A stretch of DNA of 64,000 bases from Xiphophorus maculatus (GCF_002775205.1 NC_036453.1:31225213-31289212); one strand, 5' to 3'. Shown: positions 12,601 to 24,302, counted from the stretch's first letter. The notes: generated by a model from the sequence alone, not told the origin. Program-made: numbers and translations.

Positions 12601-14104
12601 GAAACAGGACTTGTATTAAGAAGTTAACCCAAAACGACAGCCACAGCATAGCTTGATCATCCCTAATGACAGCTAAAAGTCAATAACTTGATGAAATTTG
12701 TTTTTTAAAGATGTGAAACTTTATACCGTTGCATTTTAATGAGTTGTTTTACAACATTGATTTGATCCTGTAAACTACATGTACTGAATTTGAATTGTTT
12801 AAAGTACAGGTCTCAAACTCCAGTCCTCAAGGGCCAGTGTCCTGCAGTTTTTAGATGTGCCACAGGTACAAAACACTGGAATGAAATGGGTTAATTACCT
12901 CCTCCTTGTGTAGATCAGTTCTCCAGAGCCTTGCTAATGACCTAATTATTCTATTCAGGTGTGGTGCAGCAGAGGCACATCTAAAAGCTGCAGGACAGCG
13001 GCCCTTGAGGACTGGAGTTTGACACCCCTGGTATTGCATCGATTTGAGTAGGACGCAGGAGCAGAACGGGAGTGGTCCCCTACTTGTACAAAACAGTTTA
13101 TACTAAGAGTAGCCATATTAATACACATGAAAATATAATTTTGACACTTAATGTTTACTGGTTTTCTCAATTGTTAACTTTGTATTTTTGTGTTTTTATG
13201 ATGTAAAGCAGTTTGAACTGCCTCGTTGCTGAAATGTGCGATACAAATAAACTCGATTGATCGACACCAAGTGGATGAAGGTTTAGACATGCAGAATAAA
13301 AAGCATTTACTTCCTTACCATCTCGTGTAGCAGGACATTTCCATCTTTGGTCAGCTTTATGTCTCCTGCACCAGATACCAGCCTGCAAGTAGCAAAACAA
13401 ATATTTTATATGACAGACGGTGAATAACTACAACCTCCCGCACCGGGTTTGGATACCATTTTTTACAACAGACTTTGTTTTATGCAGTCGTGTCTAAAAT
13501 AAATTCTAAAGAAAAAAAAAGTGCAGTCGGGTCAATAACGGAAATCACAATTATATGGCGGATTTTTTAAAATTTGTAATTAAAGAACAAAGCGCTAAAT
13601 GTAATCTAATGACCCTCGTATGAACACCGGTAAACTTTATATCAACCGATTTAAGCTGCTAGCCTCAGCTTGGAGAGCTAGCCGGCTGATGCTAACATGC
13701 TAACATTAGCTTAGCGGTGTCAGCGCGGATAATGACTGGGCATGGCAACGTGCAGTAGCAAACCCGTTACCCGGATACATAAGTGAGGCCTTGGTTAAAA
13801 TAACGCAAATGTGGTTTGTTACTTTTTATGCAAGCGAGTAGAGGCTTTCAGTAGACCCATTAATTAGAGTCGTAAGGAAACAAACTGATGTCTAAGCAGT
13901 TTACCGGTAGCTAACAAATATTAGCTAGTTAGTTAGCTACCGCACAAAGAGCCCAGAAGGCACTCACATTTTCATGGTTCCCTTCGGTCCCAGATTGCTC
14001 CTCAGCACGTCCTGAAGCCCCCGGGCGGCACTGATGTTAACCGCCAGGGCGGCCTGCGCTCTGGCCACCTCGGCTTTAGGGTTCAGCGCTTTAACGGCAG
14101 CCAT
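6606..14104 (-). CDS. cct6a: CCT6A, T-complex protein 1 subunit zeta (TRiC/CCT chaperonin), complete, 13 coding exons
   Basis: Coding exons on the minus strand: 13968-14104, 13319-13382, 12128-12262, 10979-11152, 10528-10631, 10181-10451, 9323-9405, 8614-8710, 8390-8537, 7185-7318, 6907-7009, 6752-6824, 6606-6678. Total 1596 bp, 531 aa, the same length as human CCT6A, with every junction in phase. The product is one of eight subunits of the cytosolic ATP-driven ring chaperonin that folds actin, tubulin and other proteins. Group II chaperonin motifs are visible: LGPKGTMKM near residues 38-46, the ATP-site GDGTTS at 89-94, the apical-domain stretch [13 protein letters not shown], and [19 protein letters not shown] near the C-terminal equatorial domain. 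It ends [10 protein letters not shown]. Exon 1 follows a gene-proximal promoter; a TTCnnGAA pair sits about 100 bp upstream. Two introns host H/ACA snoRNAs (7392-7525, 12410-12544) and a third holds a decayed copy (9467-9567). Several introns also carry transposon-derived repeats. Identification is firm. Confidence 0.97.
7392..7525 (-). ncRNA. Intronic H/ACA box snoRNA, copy 1 (SNORA15-like by host gene)
   Basis: Lies in CCT6A intron 9, on the same strand as the host. Read 5' to 3' on the minus strand it has the full H/ACA plan. The 5' hairpin is closed by GCACAG/CTGTGC, with an upper stem CCAGG/CCTGG separated from it by an internal loop. An H box ACAGTA follows. The 3' hairpin is closed by TCTGATC/GATCAGA with an upper stem TAGGAGAG/CTCTCCTA, and an ACA box is followed by exactly 3 nt. 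Human CCT6A hosts SNORA15, so this is probably its fish counterpart; that naming is inferred from host position, not from sequence comparison. H/ACA RNAs guide pseudouridylation of rRNA; the target was not determined. A paralogue at 12410-12544 shows compensatory changes in two stems, which supports the fold. Confidence 0.85.
7620..8345. repeat. hAT-like GGCC element in CCT6A intron 9, right end decayed
   Basis: Begins CAGGGGCGACAAACTG and shares the interior with the copy at 31000-31857, including the TTTTGGATCTACAATAA stretch near its right part. The terminal repeat on the right is not recognisable. Confidence 0.5.
9467..9567 (-). pseudogene. Decayed H/ACA snoRNA copy 2 in CCT6A intron 6
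   Basis: Clearly related to the copies at 7392-7525 and 12410-12544. The 3' hairpin is recognisable, with upper stem CAGGAGAG/CTCTCCTG, the conserved CATGTATTCAG stretch, and an ACA box followed by 3 nt. The 5' hairpin has lost most of its apical part: the CCCAGGGA arm is missing, so the region between GCGAACACC and the hinge is about 30 nt shorter. The basal stem of the 3' hairpin pairs only in part (TCTGAGC against GATCAGA), and the H box is weakened. Probably non-functional, or functional only through its 3' hairpin. Confidence 0.65.
9584..10100. repeat. hAT-like GGCC element in CCT6A intron 6
   Basis: Begins CAGGGGGGACAAAGTGCGGC followed by GGGGGCCATTTGTGGCCCC and ends near AAAATTTGGACACT. 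Lies beside the decayed snoRNA copy. Confidence 0.6.
11615..12045 (+). repeat. Unclassified interspersed repeat, copy 1
   Basis: About 430 bp in CCT6A intron 3, matched in inverted orientation by 46990-47425. Shared landmarks in order: TTAGCTAA..CAACCAC, AATAAACATGAAG, AATGTTCTGTT, GAGTCTG.GTGTAGC.TAGC, GGTTTTGAGTTGTTC, and TGTGCATGCGCA. I do not recognise the class. Confidence 0.6.
12410..12544 (-). ncRNA. Intronic H/ACA box snoRNA, copy 3 (SNORA15-like), with AUA box
   Basis: Lies in CCT6A intron 2, host strand. The 5' hairpin is closed by GCACAG/CTGTGC with a stronger upper stem than copy 1 (CCAGGGA/TCCCTGG). The H box is ACAGTA. The 3' hairpin is closed by TCTGATT/AATCAGA, so the last C-G pair of copy 1 is replaced by T-A, and its upper stem CAGGAGAG/CTCTCCTG replaces a T-A pair of copy 1 with C-G. 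The terminal box reads ATA plus 3 nt instead of ACA, a variant tolerated in some H/ACA RNAs. Both hairpins are intact, so expression is plausible. Confidence 0.8.
12807..13030. mobile_element. hAT-type MITE, about 224 bp, copy 1 (CCT6A intron 2)
   Basis: Terminal inverted repeats around TCAAACTCCAGTCCTCAAGG and CCTTGAGGACTGGAGTTTGA, ending ACACCCCTG. Near-identical to 53252-53472. No convincing target-site duplication is left here. Confidence 0.75.
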
Positions 14105-15641
14105 GGTGAGGCAGTACAGCTAGCGAGTAAAGTTAAAAAGTCTCGCCGGCAGGGAGTTAGCACTGCTCGGGCTCGGATAGCTACAGAAAGGAGGGTCTGC
14201 TTCCAGAAAGCTCCAACACGTGTTGCTGTGTTGCCTTCACGTTCCGACGGCAGGATAGGACATTCGAATTCCGGTTAAGTTTCATATGGCTAAGTATTCA
14301 TAGTGATTCGTGAAAAATAATTTACACTCAATCAACTTTGACATTTCTGCCAAAATCTTAAAACAATTTTATTTAAAAAAATTTTCATACATGTATGTTA
14401 CAGACCAACGTAAAGGCTACGTCTTTGCTGAACAAAGAAGTAGCTTTTAACTTTTTTTAGTAGAAAGAAAGGTTATTTTGATCAAATTTAACTTGATCAA
14501 AATTCAATTCGTAGTGTGTAGTGTTAACGGAACTTTAGCTTAATTAACTGAATCCTAATTTCCAATTTCACTACATATTGAGATTTCCAACCTTCTTTAA
14601 ACTCACCTCAAGTCACACCCAAGGAGTTTGCTGATTGGTTAAACAATGGCACATTTGACCTTTAGGAGCAATCCGCATCAAGAACATTAAAAATATGCAA
14701 GTCAGATTTTATGTACTGATGTGTTAAAAAAAATAAACAGGAGAGGAAAAAAGTCTATTAATCAGAAATTTAATTCAATATGTACAACTAATCTTCTTAA
14801 ATCACTGCATTTTATATTTTCCACTCTGAGGCCCCACAGTGATTTTAAAGACCAAAGTTGTTTACAGACACAGCTTATTTAATAAACCCCCAAACAACAA
14901 CATGGTGGCATTGCTTAAAAATTAATCTCAGTTAGAGCACAAAGTCACCCTAATGATATTAATCTGTTGTATTGGTATAAACCCAAACCAGTCAGTGTAC
15001 AGTAGCTTCTTCTGCAAAAAGTCATTGGCTCTGCTTAACTACAACACATTTAAATTACCATTCACTGTAGCCAGGAGTGTTGATGCTGAAGAACCTGGAA
15101 GTGCGATCAGTTAGGCAAAGGAGAAAAGAAAAGTTGTTTTTTTGCCGCCATTGTGAACAATCTTCATATATTTTTAGCATCATGAATACTTTAATAATTC
15201 TGACCCAAATCTTTTCACAACCTGTCAGAAGCTTTGTAAACATAAGACTTTTGCTAAGAAAAGGGAGAACAATCTGAAGAACCTCATTTCTCTTAATGAA
15301 ATAATTACCACATGTACAATTTTAGGTTTAATATTTTGAGTTTTCCATAAAGCTAATGAATCCCATTATAATTTAACTTTCATCTTGTCTTTCATGATAA
15401 ACTCCAGATCTGTAACACTCTAACAACCCATTAATTAACTAGTAACGTTCTGGAGATAATCGTTTTGACCCAACATTCTTAAAAACAACAAAAAAAGGAA
15501 AAGTAGAGAGATTTAAGAAACGGAAAAAAACAAGGAAAATCATAACTAGGTTGTGTTGAATTTCCTGGCAGTGTACATTCTGGTGGTTGGTTGCACTTCA
15601 TGGGTCTGAGTGTTTGTAGCGCTGACTGCTTCAGTCTGCGG
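14105..15641. other. Intergenic region between CCT6A and NIPSNAP2
   Basis: Contains the CCT6A promoter at its left edge and the NIPSNAP2 3' flank. PSPH, which lies here in human, is not found: no frame carries a HAD-phosphatase motif. Otherwise AT-rich with no clear repeat. Confidence 0.5.
14198..14212. promoter_or_regulatory. Possible heat-shock element upstream of CCT6A
   Basis: A palindromic TTCCAGAA (TTCnnGAA) lies about 97 bp upstream of the CCT6A start codon, with an imperfect third unit next to it. HSF1/HSF2 regulation of CCT subunit genes is established in mammals. One short match is weak evidence. Confidence 0.3.
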
Positions 15642-18600
15642 TTACTTCAGGGGCGAAGTCTTCATGGGAATCATTATTCTGGACTCCATGTGCTGAATAA
15701 GAGGAACTGTAAGGAGAAAAAAGGTTTAGATTTCATTTGGCTAATAAATCAATAACCTATGCATTCTTGATCAGCAATATGCAGATATATGACTCTTTCT
15801 CAAACTGTGGTCCGCGGGCGCCCTCTAGCGGTCCGTGAGGTACTGCATGTAAACAACCGTTTATTTGCCGTTACGTTAGTAGCTCAAAGTGCGACGCTAC
15901 AGTTAGCTTACCAAAGGATTGTGTTTATAAAATAATAATGGATACATGGCTTAAAACCGGTCACTAAAAAGAAAACCTAAAGATAGCGGTGGAAAATTTC
16001 TCAGGGTGAGTTGCAGTTGGACTTTAACTTTTTTTTTTCTTTTTTATATTATTACGATACATAATAGCATGCCACCGGCATACAGATCTCGGTCTGCGGC
16101 TGTTCTGAATGCGATATGGCGGTCAAACTACATCTTAACACCTAAAATAACACTATGTTGGGGAATCTATTGGCTGAAAGAAAATGTTTGTTTTTGCCAA
16201 CACTACTCAAGTCTGTTTTTCCTTTTCTTAGCGTCTAAATTAGAAAGTGGCCAGTTACTTTTACAAAACAGTGCCATCTTTCACATCCAGACTATTTATT
16301 TATTTTATTTATTTCGAACAAAGACGACAAGTTAAGAGACTACTATTTCAAATTCAAGTTGTATACATTACAATGTTTTGTTATTCCGGTGGCAATTTGT
16401 AGTTAGGTGGTCTGTGACTGTTAAAAAGGGGTAAGTGGCCCTCGGACTAAAAAAAGTTTAGAAACACTGATCTATAAGGTTGCTGGCTTTGTTTAATCTG
16501 TCTTAAAAGACAAATAACTACAGAAATAATGTAATTTCAATTTAATCACAACATTAACAATACTTAGAATAATGTTTGGACACCAATTCAAGCTTACCTG
16601 TGTAATAAACGACCTCATCCCAACCCTCCCGGTGCCAAGCTGCATTTCTAATTTTATCTCTGGTCTGAAGATCTTTGTAAGCTAGACGATAAAAAACAAA
16701 ACAAAAACATATTTATTCATTTGGTGAGTATTTAAATCAACTCACAGTTTCAAGCTTAAGTTATTCTGAGAAAACATTCATGAAGTTTAAAACTGAAGTT
16801 CTCAATTATATAACACAATTGTGTTCATTCCTTAAAATCACAGGCTCTTGGTGAAAAGAAACAGATTTGTAACCATATTTATAATAGCAGGAAAATCTCC
16901 TCACCCCATAAGTGATGAACTTGGTAAAGACTTCCGATCTGTGAGAAAAAGCCCCCCACGGCTTCCTGGTTCTGCTGGCGAATCTCAATCGCCCGAGCCC
17001 TGCAGAGCATCAAAAAACGTAAACACAGCGCCGTGCAACTCTGGACTGTCAACTAAATATTTGCAGTTTGAGGAGTAGGTCATTGCAATATTTTTGCTTG
17101 ATTTTCACTGCAAAACAAATGATTAAATTATAACCATTCAATAAAAAAGGCAAGATTTATCATATCTAATTTAGAGATCATATCTATCATATCTAATATA
17201 GAGATGGATCAATATCAATATCCAATGTTAATATTTCTGATACATAATTGATATTTACCGATATTATATATATACTCCACTACCGTTTCAACACCTTTGG
17301 AAAACAACAACCAGAAATAGATACAAATAACTATTGGTTATTAATAGGACCGATACCAATATGTTAAAAAATTACTAACAACAGCCAATATCAATGTTGG
17401 TGCCGATATATCGTGCATCCCTAATCAAATGTTTAGCAAATAATCTAAATAACTCAAAAAAAAAGAATCAAGTTAAAAAATATATTTAAAATTAATACCC
17501 ATCTCTCCTAATTTTTCTGATGCATTATGTTTGTTACTCACTATTTGTGCAGTAAAGATTAACAAAAAGGTTTTCTTACCAGTAATTTCCCCACTCGATC
17601 ATTGTCCCTGGCTGGAATTACAGCATGAAAATGGACAGCATTTATTTAGGTTTTCACTCTGGTTGAAAACGATCTTTAAAGCTGAACGTAGGTGAAAACA
17701 GTCTTACTCTGAGCTGGTATGACCGGAGTTCGTAGATGTTTGGTCCTGGACGAGGGACGGGTTCGTTCCAGAAGCTGAACTCCAGCAGCAGCTGATTCCT
17801 ACGAGACAGCAGCATCTTTCCCCTCTCATCCCTGTAGTTCATAAACCCCTACAGCCAGGACAAATAAAGACAAAACCGTCACTCAGTAAACCCCCAGCTC
17901 AGCATCTGAAATGATCAAAACAGAGTCAATTGAGCTGATTTCTGACTGCTTAAGTGAATGGAGATTTTTAGGCAAGAGCAGCAAGGCATGTGTAATATGA
18001 GGAAACTGGAAAATAATTGGGTTGCAGTCATTATTTAAAATCATTATTAATCTATTTTAGAAAATATGTGGATAATTTATTTAAAATCAGTTCAGAAATA
18101 AAAAAATTCTAATATTTTAATTAAAAAACAGCAACAGTAATTATATTACAATTCAACAAAAATCACAAATAAATTATATTCCTAATATATGTTCTAATAT
18201 ATTCCTGTTAGAGGTGCACCTATCGCACTTTCTGGTCAATTACCGATGGATCGACCAGAAAAAGAAAAAGATCGACTGATCTTTAAAAAGCTTCATGGGT
18301 CAATTCCAATTTTGGCTGACTTTTGGTTGAAATGTTGATTACTCTCAAAATGTCTGAGTTTTTTGGCAGAAATTGAAATTTACTACATTTTTGTTTTTCT
18401 ACAGTGGCCCTAATACGCTCTAGTAGATTTTCCACGTTTGCTGTATTAAAAGAAAAGCATCTCGTTTTCAGTTTCTTTTGGGTTCAATTTAAACTTATTT
18501 TCAGTAATAAGTGGTGATGCACCGATTGCACTTTTCTGTCCGATTGCCGATTACCAATCTTTAAAAAGCCTGATCTACTGATTCCGATTTTGGCCGATTC

Positions 18601-21600
18601 TGATTCTTTTGGTCTGAAATGATGCTAAATATAGCAAGAAGGTTGCGAAGTTGGCAACAGTGATTATTGTTAATTGCAAATGTGCCGACATGACCTGTTA
18701 GATTTACCTCTAACAGAGCAGAGCAGAAGAAGACACTGGTTCATTTTTAGACTTGATCACCAAACTCCCAAAATGAAGGACATCAAAGCTGACTTATCGG
18801 TGCACCCCTAGTTCTTATATTAAAGGTCTTCATCAGTGCATACCTATGTTTCTATTTTTGGAGAGCAACCACAAACAACATGAATAACACAGAAACTGAC
18901 TCTCTACTATACTTACCAAACATTCAGCATACAGCTGATTCTCTAACTCTGTAAATATTCTTTTTATTTAGCTAAACAGGAAACAGCTGGAGAGCCACAG
19001 AGACACTAAAACCTGGTCTGGGGTTGTTTTTATGGCCTTTAGGTCAGCAGTGTGCAGGGATCTGAACTAATCCCTGTTACCTTATTCTGCCTGAGTTTGT
19101 TCATGACTTCGGTGAGAGCTGGGTATCCTCCCCGATATCTCCAAAGGTGAACTAGAATAGAAGGAGCAGAAGAGCCAGAAATAATGCAGCTCTGGAAAAT
19201 GTTTTCCTCTGGGCCAAACCGCAGTCAGTTGTAGTTGCACCTCATTAACACAGATCCTTAAAAATAAAGCTGTAAAAACACCAGCTTCAGATTTAAAACA
19301 ACCACAATGCAGATAAATATTAAGCATAAAAAACCCAAAGGTCATTGCTATTTCTCTTTATTTTTTCCCTTTAAGGGACTTTAATGTTCACATGTGGTTC
19401 ATGTTTAATTTCTGTATCCTTTCCACTTCTGTTCGCATCGCAGAGTCAGATTGAAGTTCAGGAGGAACAGAATATAATCACAGGACAAAATGGACAACAG
19501 CCAGGAAAACAGCAGGACAGACATAGCTGGTTGTTGACTAAAATAGGAGCTGTGACTCTGCTGGTTTGTGTCAGAGGAGAGAAACTCCTTGACTATCAAA
19601 AGTATTTACACGCGTTGAACTTATTCCGTTTGTCACATTATAAACAACATTTTCCCACTCTTTTTCCCCGAGCGTTTGATGCGTCCAAAGCTGGAGTTGG
19701 AAAATCTGGACTTTCACGGAACGTAAAACAAGCATGTAGTGGCACATTTTCTGACGTAATCTCAGAAAAACTAAAATAATGGAGGATAAAATAACTGTTG
19801 CTGTTTGTTCTCGTCCTATAATCTACGACTCAGCAACAAACTGAGGATTTGTGATGACAATCCCTCACATCTCCTGTACAGTTTTTATCCTGTTGGCTGA
19901 ATTATTGATAATCATAACATAACTATTAACTGAAATGTAAACACTAACTCATAATTTTATCAAAGGCTTGTTATGAAAGCAGTCGATGCACAAAACTCAT
20001 TTTTACAAAAATGTTTGACATGATGTCAACAAGGCTGATTGATTATGCAGCTAACTCAGCACTTCAAGACCTCAAATGTTTAACAATACCCAAACAGCTT
20101 AATAGTTAAACATTAATTTTTGTAAGAAATTAGTGTAGATTCATTATTTATCAACGTTACCTTTATTGTTTTACTTTCACTGGACTTTCTAATTGAAAAA
20201 CACTTCATCTAGACAGCTAAGTAAATGAAAGTAGAGGCCTGATTAACTGTGTGAGACGCTGCAGCCTCTTACCTGCCTGATCCTGCTCTCCGTACCAGGT
20301 GTTCCAGGTGCCCACCAGCTCACAGGGGTATTCAGGGTCAGCATGGATGGAGGGTAATACTTCTTCACTGGGGACAAAAACAAACAGAAATGTGCAAGAA
20401 TGTACTAAACCTGAGATTAACAGAGAGAGATTAAATTAGTTTTTCTTACCAAAGTTCATTGTAAGCATCAAGGCACTCTGGTTTAACATTATGAACTGTT
20501 GAGGGGAAAAAATAAAACGATAAGTGGACAAATAGTGAAAATGACAACATGAAAACTTTACATTTCATGAAATTACTATAGAGGAAATAATGCCATAATA
20601 CGTACACTGTATTTTGTAGAGATTGTTGTCTTCTTTCTTGGATAGTAGATGAGAGTGGGCATCTTTTCTGGGGTCTACTTTTCTCACAAAAAGAGATTTA
20701 AGTCCTGAGAAACCCCTGCACAGAAAAATAAATAAATAAAATTAAGCATTTTTCTCCTGCACAGTATTAAAAATCAGCTTAATAACCAAAAAGCTCTTAT
20801 ACTGAATCCTATCAAACCCTTGAAAGTCATAAATAGACTTGCTGTTTTTATCCTCTAATTACTTCAGCCTAAGCATCCAACTAATTTTAATAATATAAAT
20901 TAAGAGTATGTCTTTCAATGAGTTAAGATTATATTCTGTGCAAGTTTCACTATTATAAGCTAAGAATTGGTGAAATGCACCACCTTAAAAAAAGTATTTA
21001 CACCCTTTGGACTTTTTTTTTTTTACATTTTTGTCATGTAACAATCACAAACATTTAGAATTTTGTTTACTTTTAAATGTCAGATTAAACCACTATGTTA
21101 TGGAAAAGAATGCAAGGTTTTAATATTTGCTGATAATGGCTTCAGGATGACAGCTCAACATGATCTGACAGGTCAATATTTAAAACAAAATAAAGTAACA
21201 TGACAAACTGGCAAGGTGGAAAAAAACCTAATGTGTCTGCACATTTTAAACCAGTCAGCTGACAGTTTAAAACTTTGCTCCCGCAGCAATCGTTATAGTC
21301 ACTGCAATGAGTTTTATTAGAAAACTAATGTACATGGATTTTAAGTGCTAAATTAAATATAAATACAACCAATAACCACCACTGTACTGATATTCTTCGA
21401 TAATGTTATTCCTTCAAAGACAATCAACATTTAGATTATTGTAAATATTCATGAACAAATCAACTAGAAATGTATTTTTTAAGAGAGGAAAGCAATGTAA
21501 AGCTCTGCACTCTCGCTGCTTTGACCTTGAAGTTAAATCACTTTGTGAGTGACAGCCTCACTTCTAACTTTCTTTTGTGTTATCAGCTATAAAATACAGC

Positions 21601-21958
21601 TCCTTGTTCGCAGATGTAATTACAAACGGCACCATGTTCCGAACTTTTAACTTTTCAACGGGGTCATAGTTAGCAGAAAGTTAGCAAGTTTAGCGCTAAT
21701 GCTAAGCGGCTAATGCTAGCTACGTTGCGTAGGGACCAACGTCCCTACGTTAGCTTAGCCACCTAGCATCCCAGAGTTTGTCATTAGTGTAAAGTTTTCC
21801 TAAAACCGAGCTAACTTTTTGAAGAAACCTCTCTGAATCAGCAGGTAGCATCTGCCCAACTCTGACCTGGTTGTGATGGCTGCCGGGACGTTCGCTTGAA
21901 GTCCGGCTCTCCTCCAGTGAAGGCCGGTGGCCACTCTTTGAAGGACTCTGCTCGCCAT
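15642..21958 (-). CDS. nipsnap2: NIPSNAP2 (GBAS), mitochondrial NIPSNAP family protein, complete, 10 coding exons
   Basis: Coding exons on the minus strand: 21867-21958, 20606-20715, 20450-20495, 20273-20367, 19081-19151, 17708-17848, 17580-17611, 16905-16999, 16598-16681, 15642-15706. They total 831 bp, 276 aa; human NIPSNAP1/2 are about 285 aa. The N-terminus ([20 protein letters not shown]) is basic and amphipathic, as expected for a mitochondrial presequence. Two NIPSNAP ferredoxin-like domains follow. Hallmarks are [79 protein letters not shown], and the C-terminal [13 protein letters not shown]. Family members sit in the mitochondrial matrix or inner membrane and display on the outer surface of depolarised mitochondria as a mitophagy signal. 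Assignment to NIPSNAP2 rather than NIPSNAP1 rests on the MRPS17-CCT6A neighbourhood. Introns carry hAT-type repeats. Confidence 0.93.
15785..16473. repeat. hAT-like element with TIR TTTCTCAAACTGTGGTCC, in NIPSNAP2 intron 9
   Basis: Left end CTTTCTCAAACTGTGGTCCG, right end GTGGCCCTCGGACTAAAAAA then TTTAGAAACACTG. These match the CAGTGTTTCTCAAACTG ends common in vertebrate hAT elements. The short interior frame has no recognised transposase motif. Confidence 0.6.
17205..17424. repeat. hAT-like repeat ending GATATATCGTGCATCCCTA
   Basis: In a NIPSNAP2 intron. The right end TGCCGATATATCGTGCATCC is a widespread teleost transposon terminus; the left end has decayed to GATGGATCAATATCAATATC. Confidence 0.55.
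18208..18812. repeat. hAT-like element(s) with TIR AGAGGTGCACC..CGGTGCACCCCTA
   Basis: In a NIPSNAP2 intron. The left end TTAGAGGTGCACCTATCGCA and the right end TTATCGGTGCACCCCTAG are inverted. A second internal start at 18512 (GTGATGCACCGATTGCAC) suggests nested or tandem insertion. A related fragment lies near 53625-53690. Confidence 0.55.
21728..21749. repeat. Short perfect hairpin near NIPSNAP2 exon 1
   Basis: CGTAGGGAC and GTCCCTACG flank a 4-nt loop in intron 1, about 120 bp past the exon 1 donor. Surrounding GCTAATGCTA motifs are low-complexity. Confidence 0.6.
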
Positions 21959-22282
21959 GTTTCCCTGAAGGCAGTTAGAGTCGGAGGCTGATGGAGGCGG
22001 CTGCAGCAGAGCCACAGTCCGGGCTGTTTACTGGGCAGCTGACCGGGCGACGTAACGCAGGAGAACAATGTGGAGGATGATAAACGAGCTTTACAAACAC
22101 AAACACAGGAATCCCAGGTTTACAGCTGCTAAACAGCACAATCATTCTGTTCATGGTTGACAAAGTGAACGTTCTATCTCCTCATATGCGCTTTTCTATC
22201 GACTTTTGTGCTTTGATCAATTTTTTTATTTGATTTTTATTTCATTTCCAAAACATTCATCTGAAAATCTTACTTATAAAAA

Positions 22283-22648
22283 CACTGCAAAAACTTGCCA
22301 AGTAATTTTGGTCTAGCTTCTTGTGCAAATATGTTAAGTTTGTCATATTTCAGTAACTTTTCAGCAAGATATAGCCTTGTTTTAAGTAAGTAATTCCTTA
22401 ATATTGATGGAAAAAGTACTTGTTCAATTTTCAGATTATTTCACCATTGCATGGGAAAAATGTGTTATAGGTGAATTTATTTGAATATGTACTTTTCATC
22501 AATATTAAGAAATAATTGACTCAAAATATGTTCGTTTCTTGCTGAAAAGTTACTTGTAAGTTAAGTTAGTTTTGTCTTATTTCAAGTGCATTATTTGCTC
22601 GAGAAATTACAGCAAAATTATTTGATAAGATTTTGTGTTTTTGCAGTG
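22283..22648. mobile_element. Fold-back MITE, TIR CACTGCAAAAACA, copy A
   Basis: About 366 bp, self-complementary along nearly its full length: it begins CACTGCAAAAACTTGCC and ends TTTGTGTTTTTGCAGTG. Interior landmarks (TAATTCCTTAATATTGATG and its complement) recur in copies at 29124, 32679, 34288 and 52513 and inside 36809-37383. Confidence 0.8.
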
Positions 22649-23248
22649 CAGTAATATATGCATTCATATTATAGTGCATATTTTATATGAATCAGCCACA
22701 CAAAAGTTTTCAGTACCTTACAGTAGTTCAAAAATTGGCATCTCAAACATGTGAAAGGTCTTGACTTCCTCTTGAGAAGATAACCTTAATTAAATTAAAA
22801 AGCACATCCATTTTATAGTGTAAAAGATTTTTTTTTAAAGAGGGATTTAAATAAATAAAAGCCACATATTGGTCAATATATTTGCTGCTGATTGCGTTGC
22901 CACAGTACCACTTCATAACTCCTCAACAAAGAGTCACTGACATTTTCTTTTGAAAACTGGAAGTTTTGAGAACCAGTTCATTAGAAAACAAAGATCTGCA
23001 ACCTTTACAATCCAAAGAGGCATTTTTGCCTTTAGTTCAATTGTTGTTTTATTTATAATCTTGACACATTTAAGACTTTTTAAGTCCTAAAATTTAGATT
23101 GTTAATCTCTCCCAGAAACCCAGAGGACATCACAAAGCATGTATGTGTTCCCATTTTCATTTCATGGCAAAATAATCCAATTTCTATTTTTGAAAGTAAT
23201 ATTAGAGTTAGGCTTCGGTTGAACCCATAATGTTTACATACTTATATT

Positions 23249-23254
23249 TTTATT
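23249..23254 (-). terminator. Poly(A) signal AATAAA for MRPS17
   Basis: AATAAA on the minus strand, about 55 nt downstream of the MRPS17 stop codon. Position and exact hexamer fit a short 3' UTR. Not experimentally supported here. Confidence 0.5.
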
Positions 23255-23306
23255 AACTCTTGAAACAAAAACATTACAGAGTGGCATGTAAGAAAACAGT
23301 TTTCTA

Positions 23307-24302
23307 TCATGAAGTAGGAGTTTGTACAGACGGAGAATCAGCTGCAGCGGAGGCAGCTGAGATGTTCAGCTCTTTGAGTTTATCCGACAGAGAAATCTTC
23401 TCTTCTAGAAGCAGGTCAGACAGAGGCTCCACAAACTCTGTCCCTGCGACACTTTTCCCCGTCAGCGGATCCACCACCCGGCCCACTTTGTAAACGATCT
23501 CAGAAAGTTCATGCTTCACATGTTTGGATCTTGCCACAGGCAGAGCCTTGATGAGGACGATATCTCCCACAGTGCACTGCTCCAAAGCATCATGGGCAAA
23601 GTAGGTTTTCCTCTTGTTGTAGTACTATAAAGGAAGCGAAAAAATGCACTTAGTTAACTTTAAATGCATAATGATACACACATTCTGTTTAGAAAGATTT
23701 ATGAAGTACTATATATTCAATACGCAGATTTCAGTTGCAAAGGAGTTCAATGAAATAGCATTATTTTGATATTAAACTTAGAAGGAAGTTATAATTAACC
23801 ATCAAATACTGGCTACAGGTTGAAATACTTTGAAAAAGAAAATTCAAAATGCAGGAAATCAATTTATGTACTTCAATTAAAAAAAGCTTTTAGGTGGAAA
23901 CTGAAATCGGCAGGTAAGAAAACCTGATCAATCCAGGTGTAAAGAAATACATGTTTCTGGCCAATATAACTACAATACAGATTCATGTTCAGTTTACTTC
24001 CTCCAAACAGAAGTGAAATGCAGCAGAGAACACAAATTATACATCCAAAACTCAAGATCTAACATTATTTGTATGCTGATTTAATTAATATGTTTTAGAT
24101 TTAAAGTTCTTGTATTACACAAACACGTATTTGTTTTTCTCACACAGGAATCATCTACAGACATTAGCTGCGGATTCACCTTCAGCAGGTAGGAGTCCAG
24201 CACCAGTCTTGTCACTCTCACTTTAGCAGTTTTCCGCATCTTGGTCCCGATTACTTTACCGATGACCCATCTGGCATGGACTACAACCTTTTTCCCTGAC
24301 AT
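23307..24302 (-). CDS. mrps17: MRPS17, mitochondrial small ribosomal subunit protein uS17m, complete, 2 coding exons
   Basis: Coding exons 24180-24302 and 23307-23624 on the minus strand give 146 aa (human 130 aa). The protein has the S17 OB-fold core: [30 protein letters not shown], then [20 protein letters not shown] and [20 protein letters not shown], followed by [20 protein letters not shown]. The C-terminal tail is Ala/Ser rich and slightly longer than in mammals. Its job is binding 12S rRNA in the 28S mitoribosome subunit. The start ATG follows a typical acceptor (ending tcag) 14 bp upstream, so at least one noncoding 5' exon is expected further right. A poly(A) signal lies about 55 nt past the stop. 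Its neighbour NIPSNAP2 on the same strand is another mitochondrial gene, as in human. Confidence 0.95.

Larger units (their letters stand above)
21959..23306. other. Intergenic region between NIPSNAP2 and MRPS17
   Basis: Holds the NIPSNAP2 promoter side (GC-richer at 21959-22070), a fold-back MITE at 22283-22648, and the MRPS17 3' UTR. No other gene seen. Confidence 0.6.
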
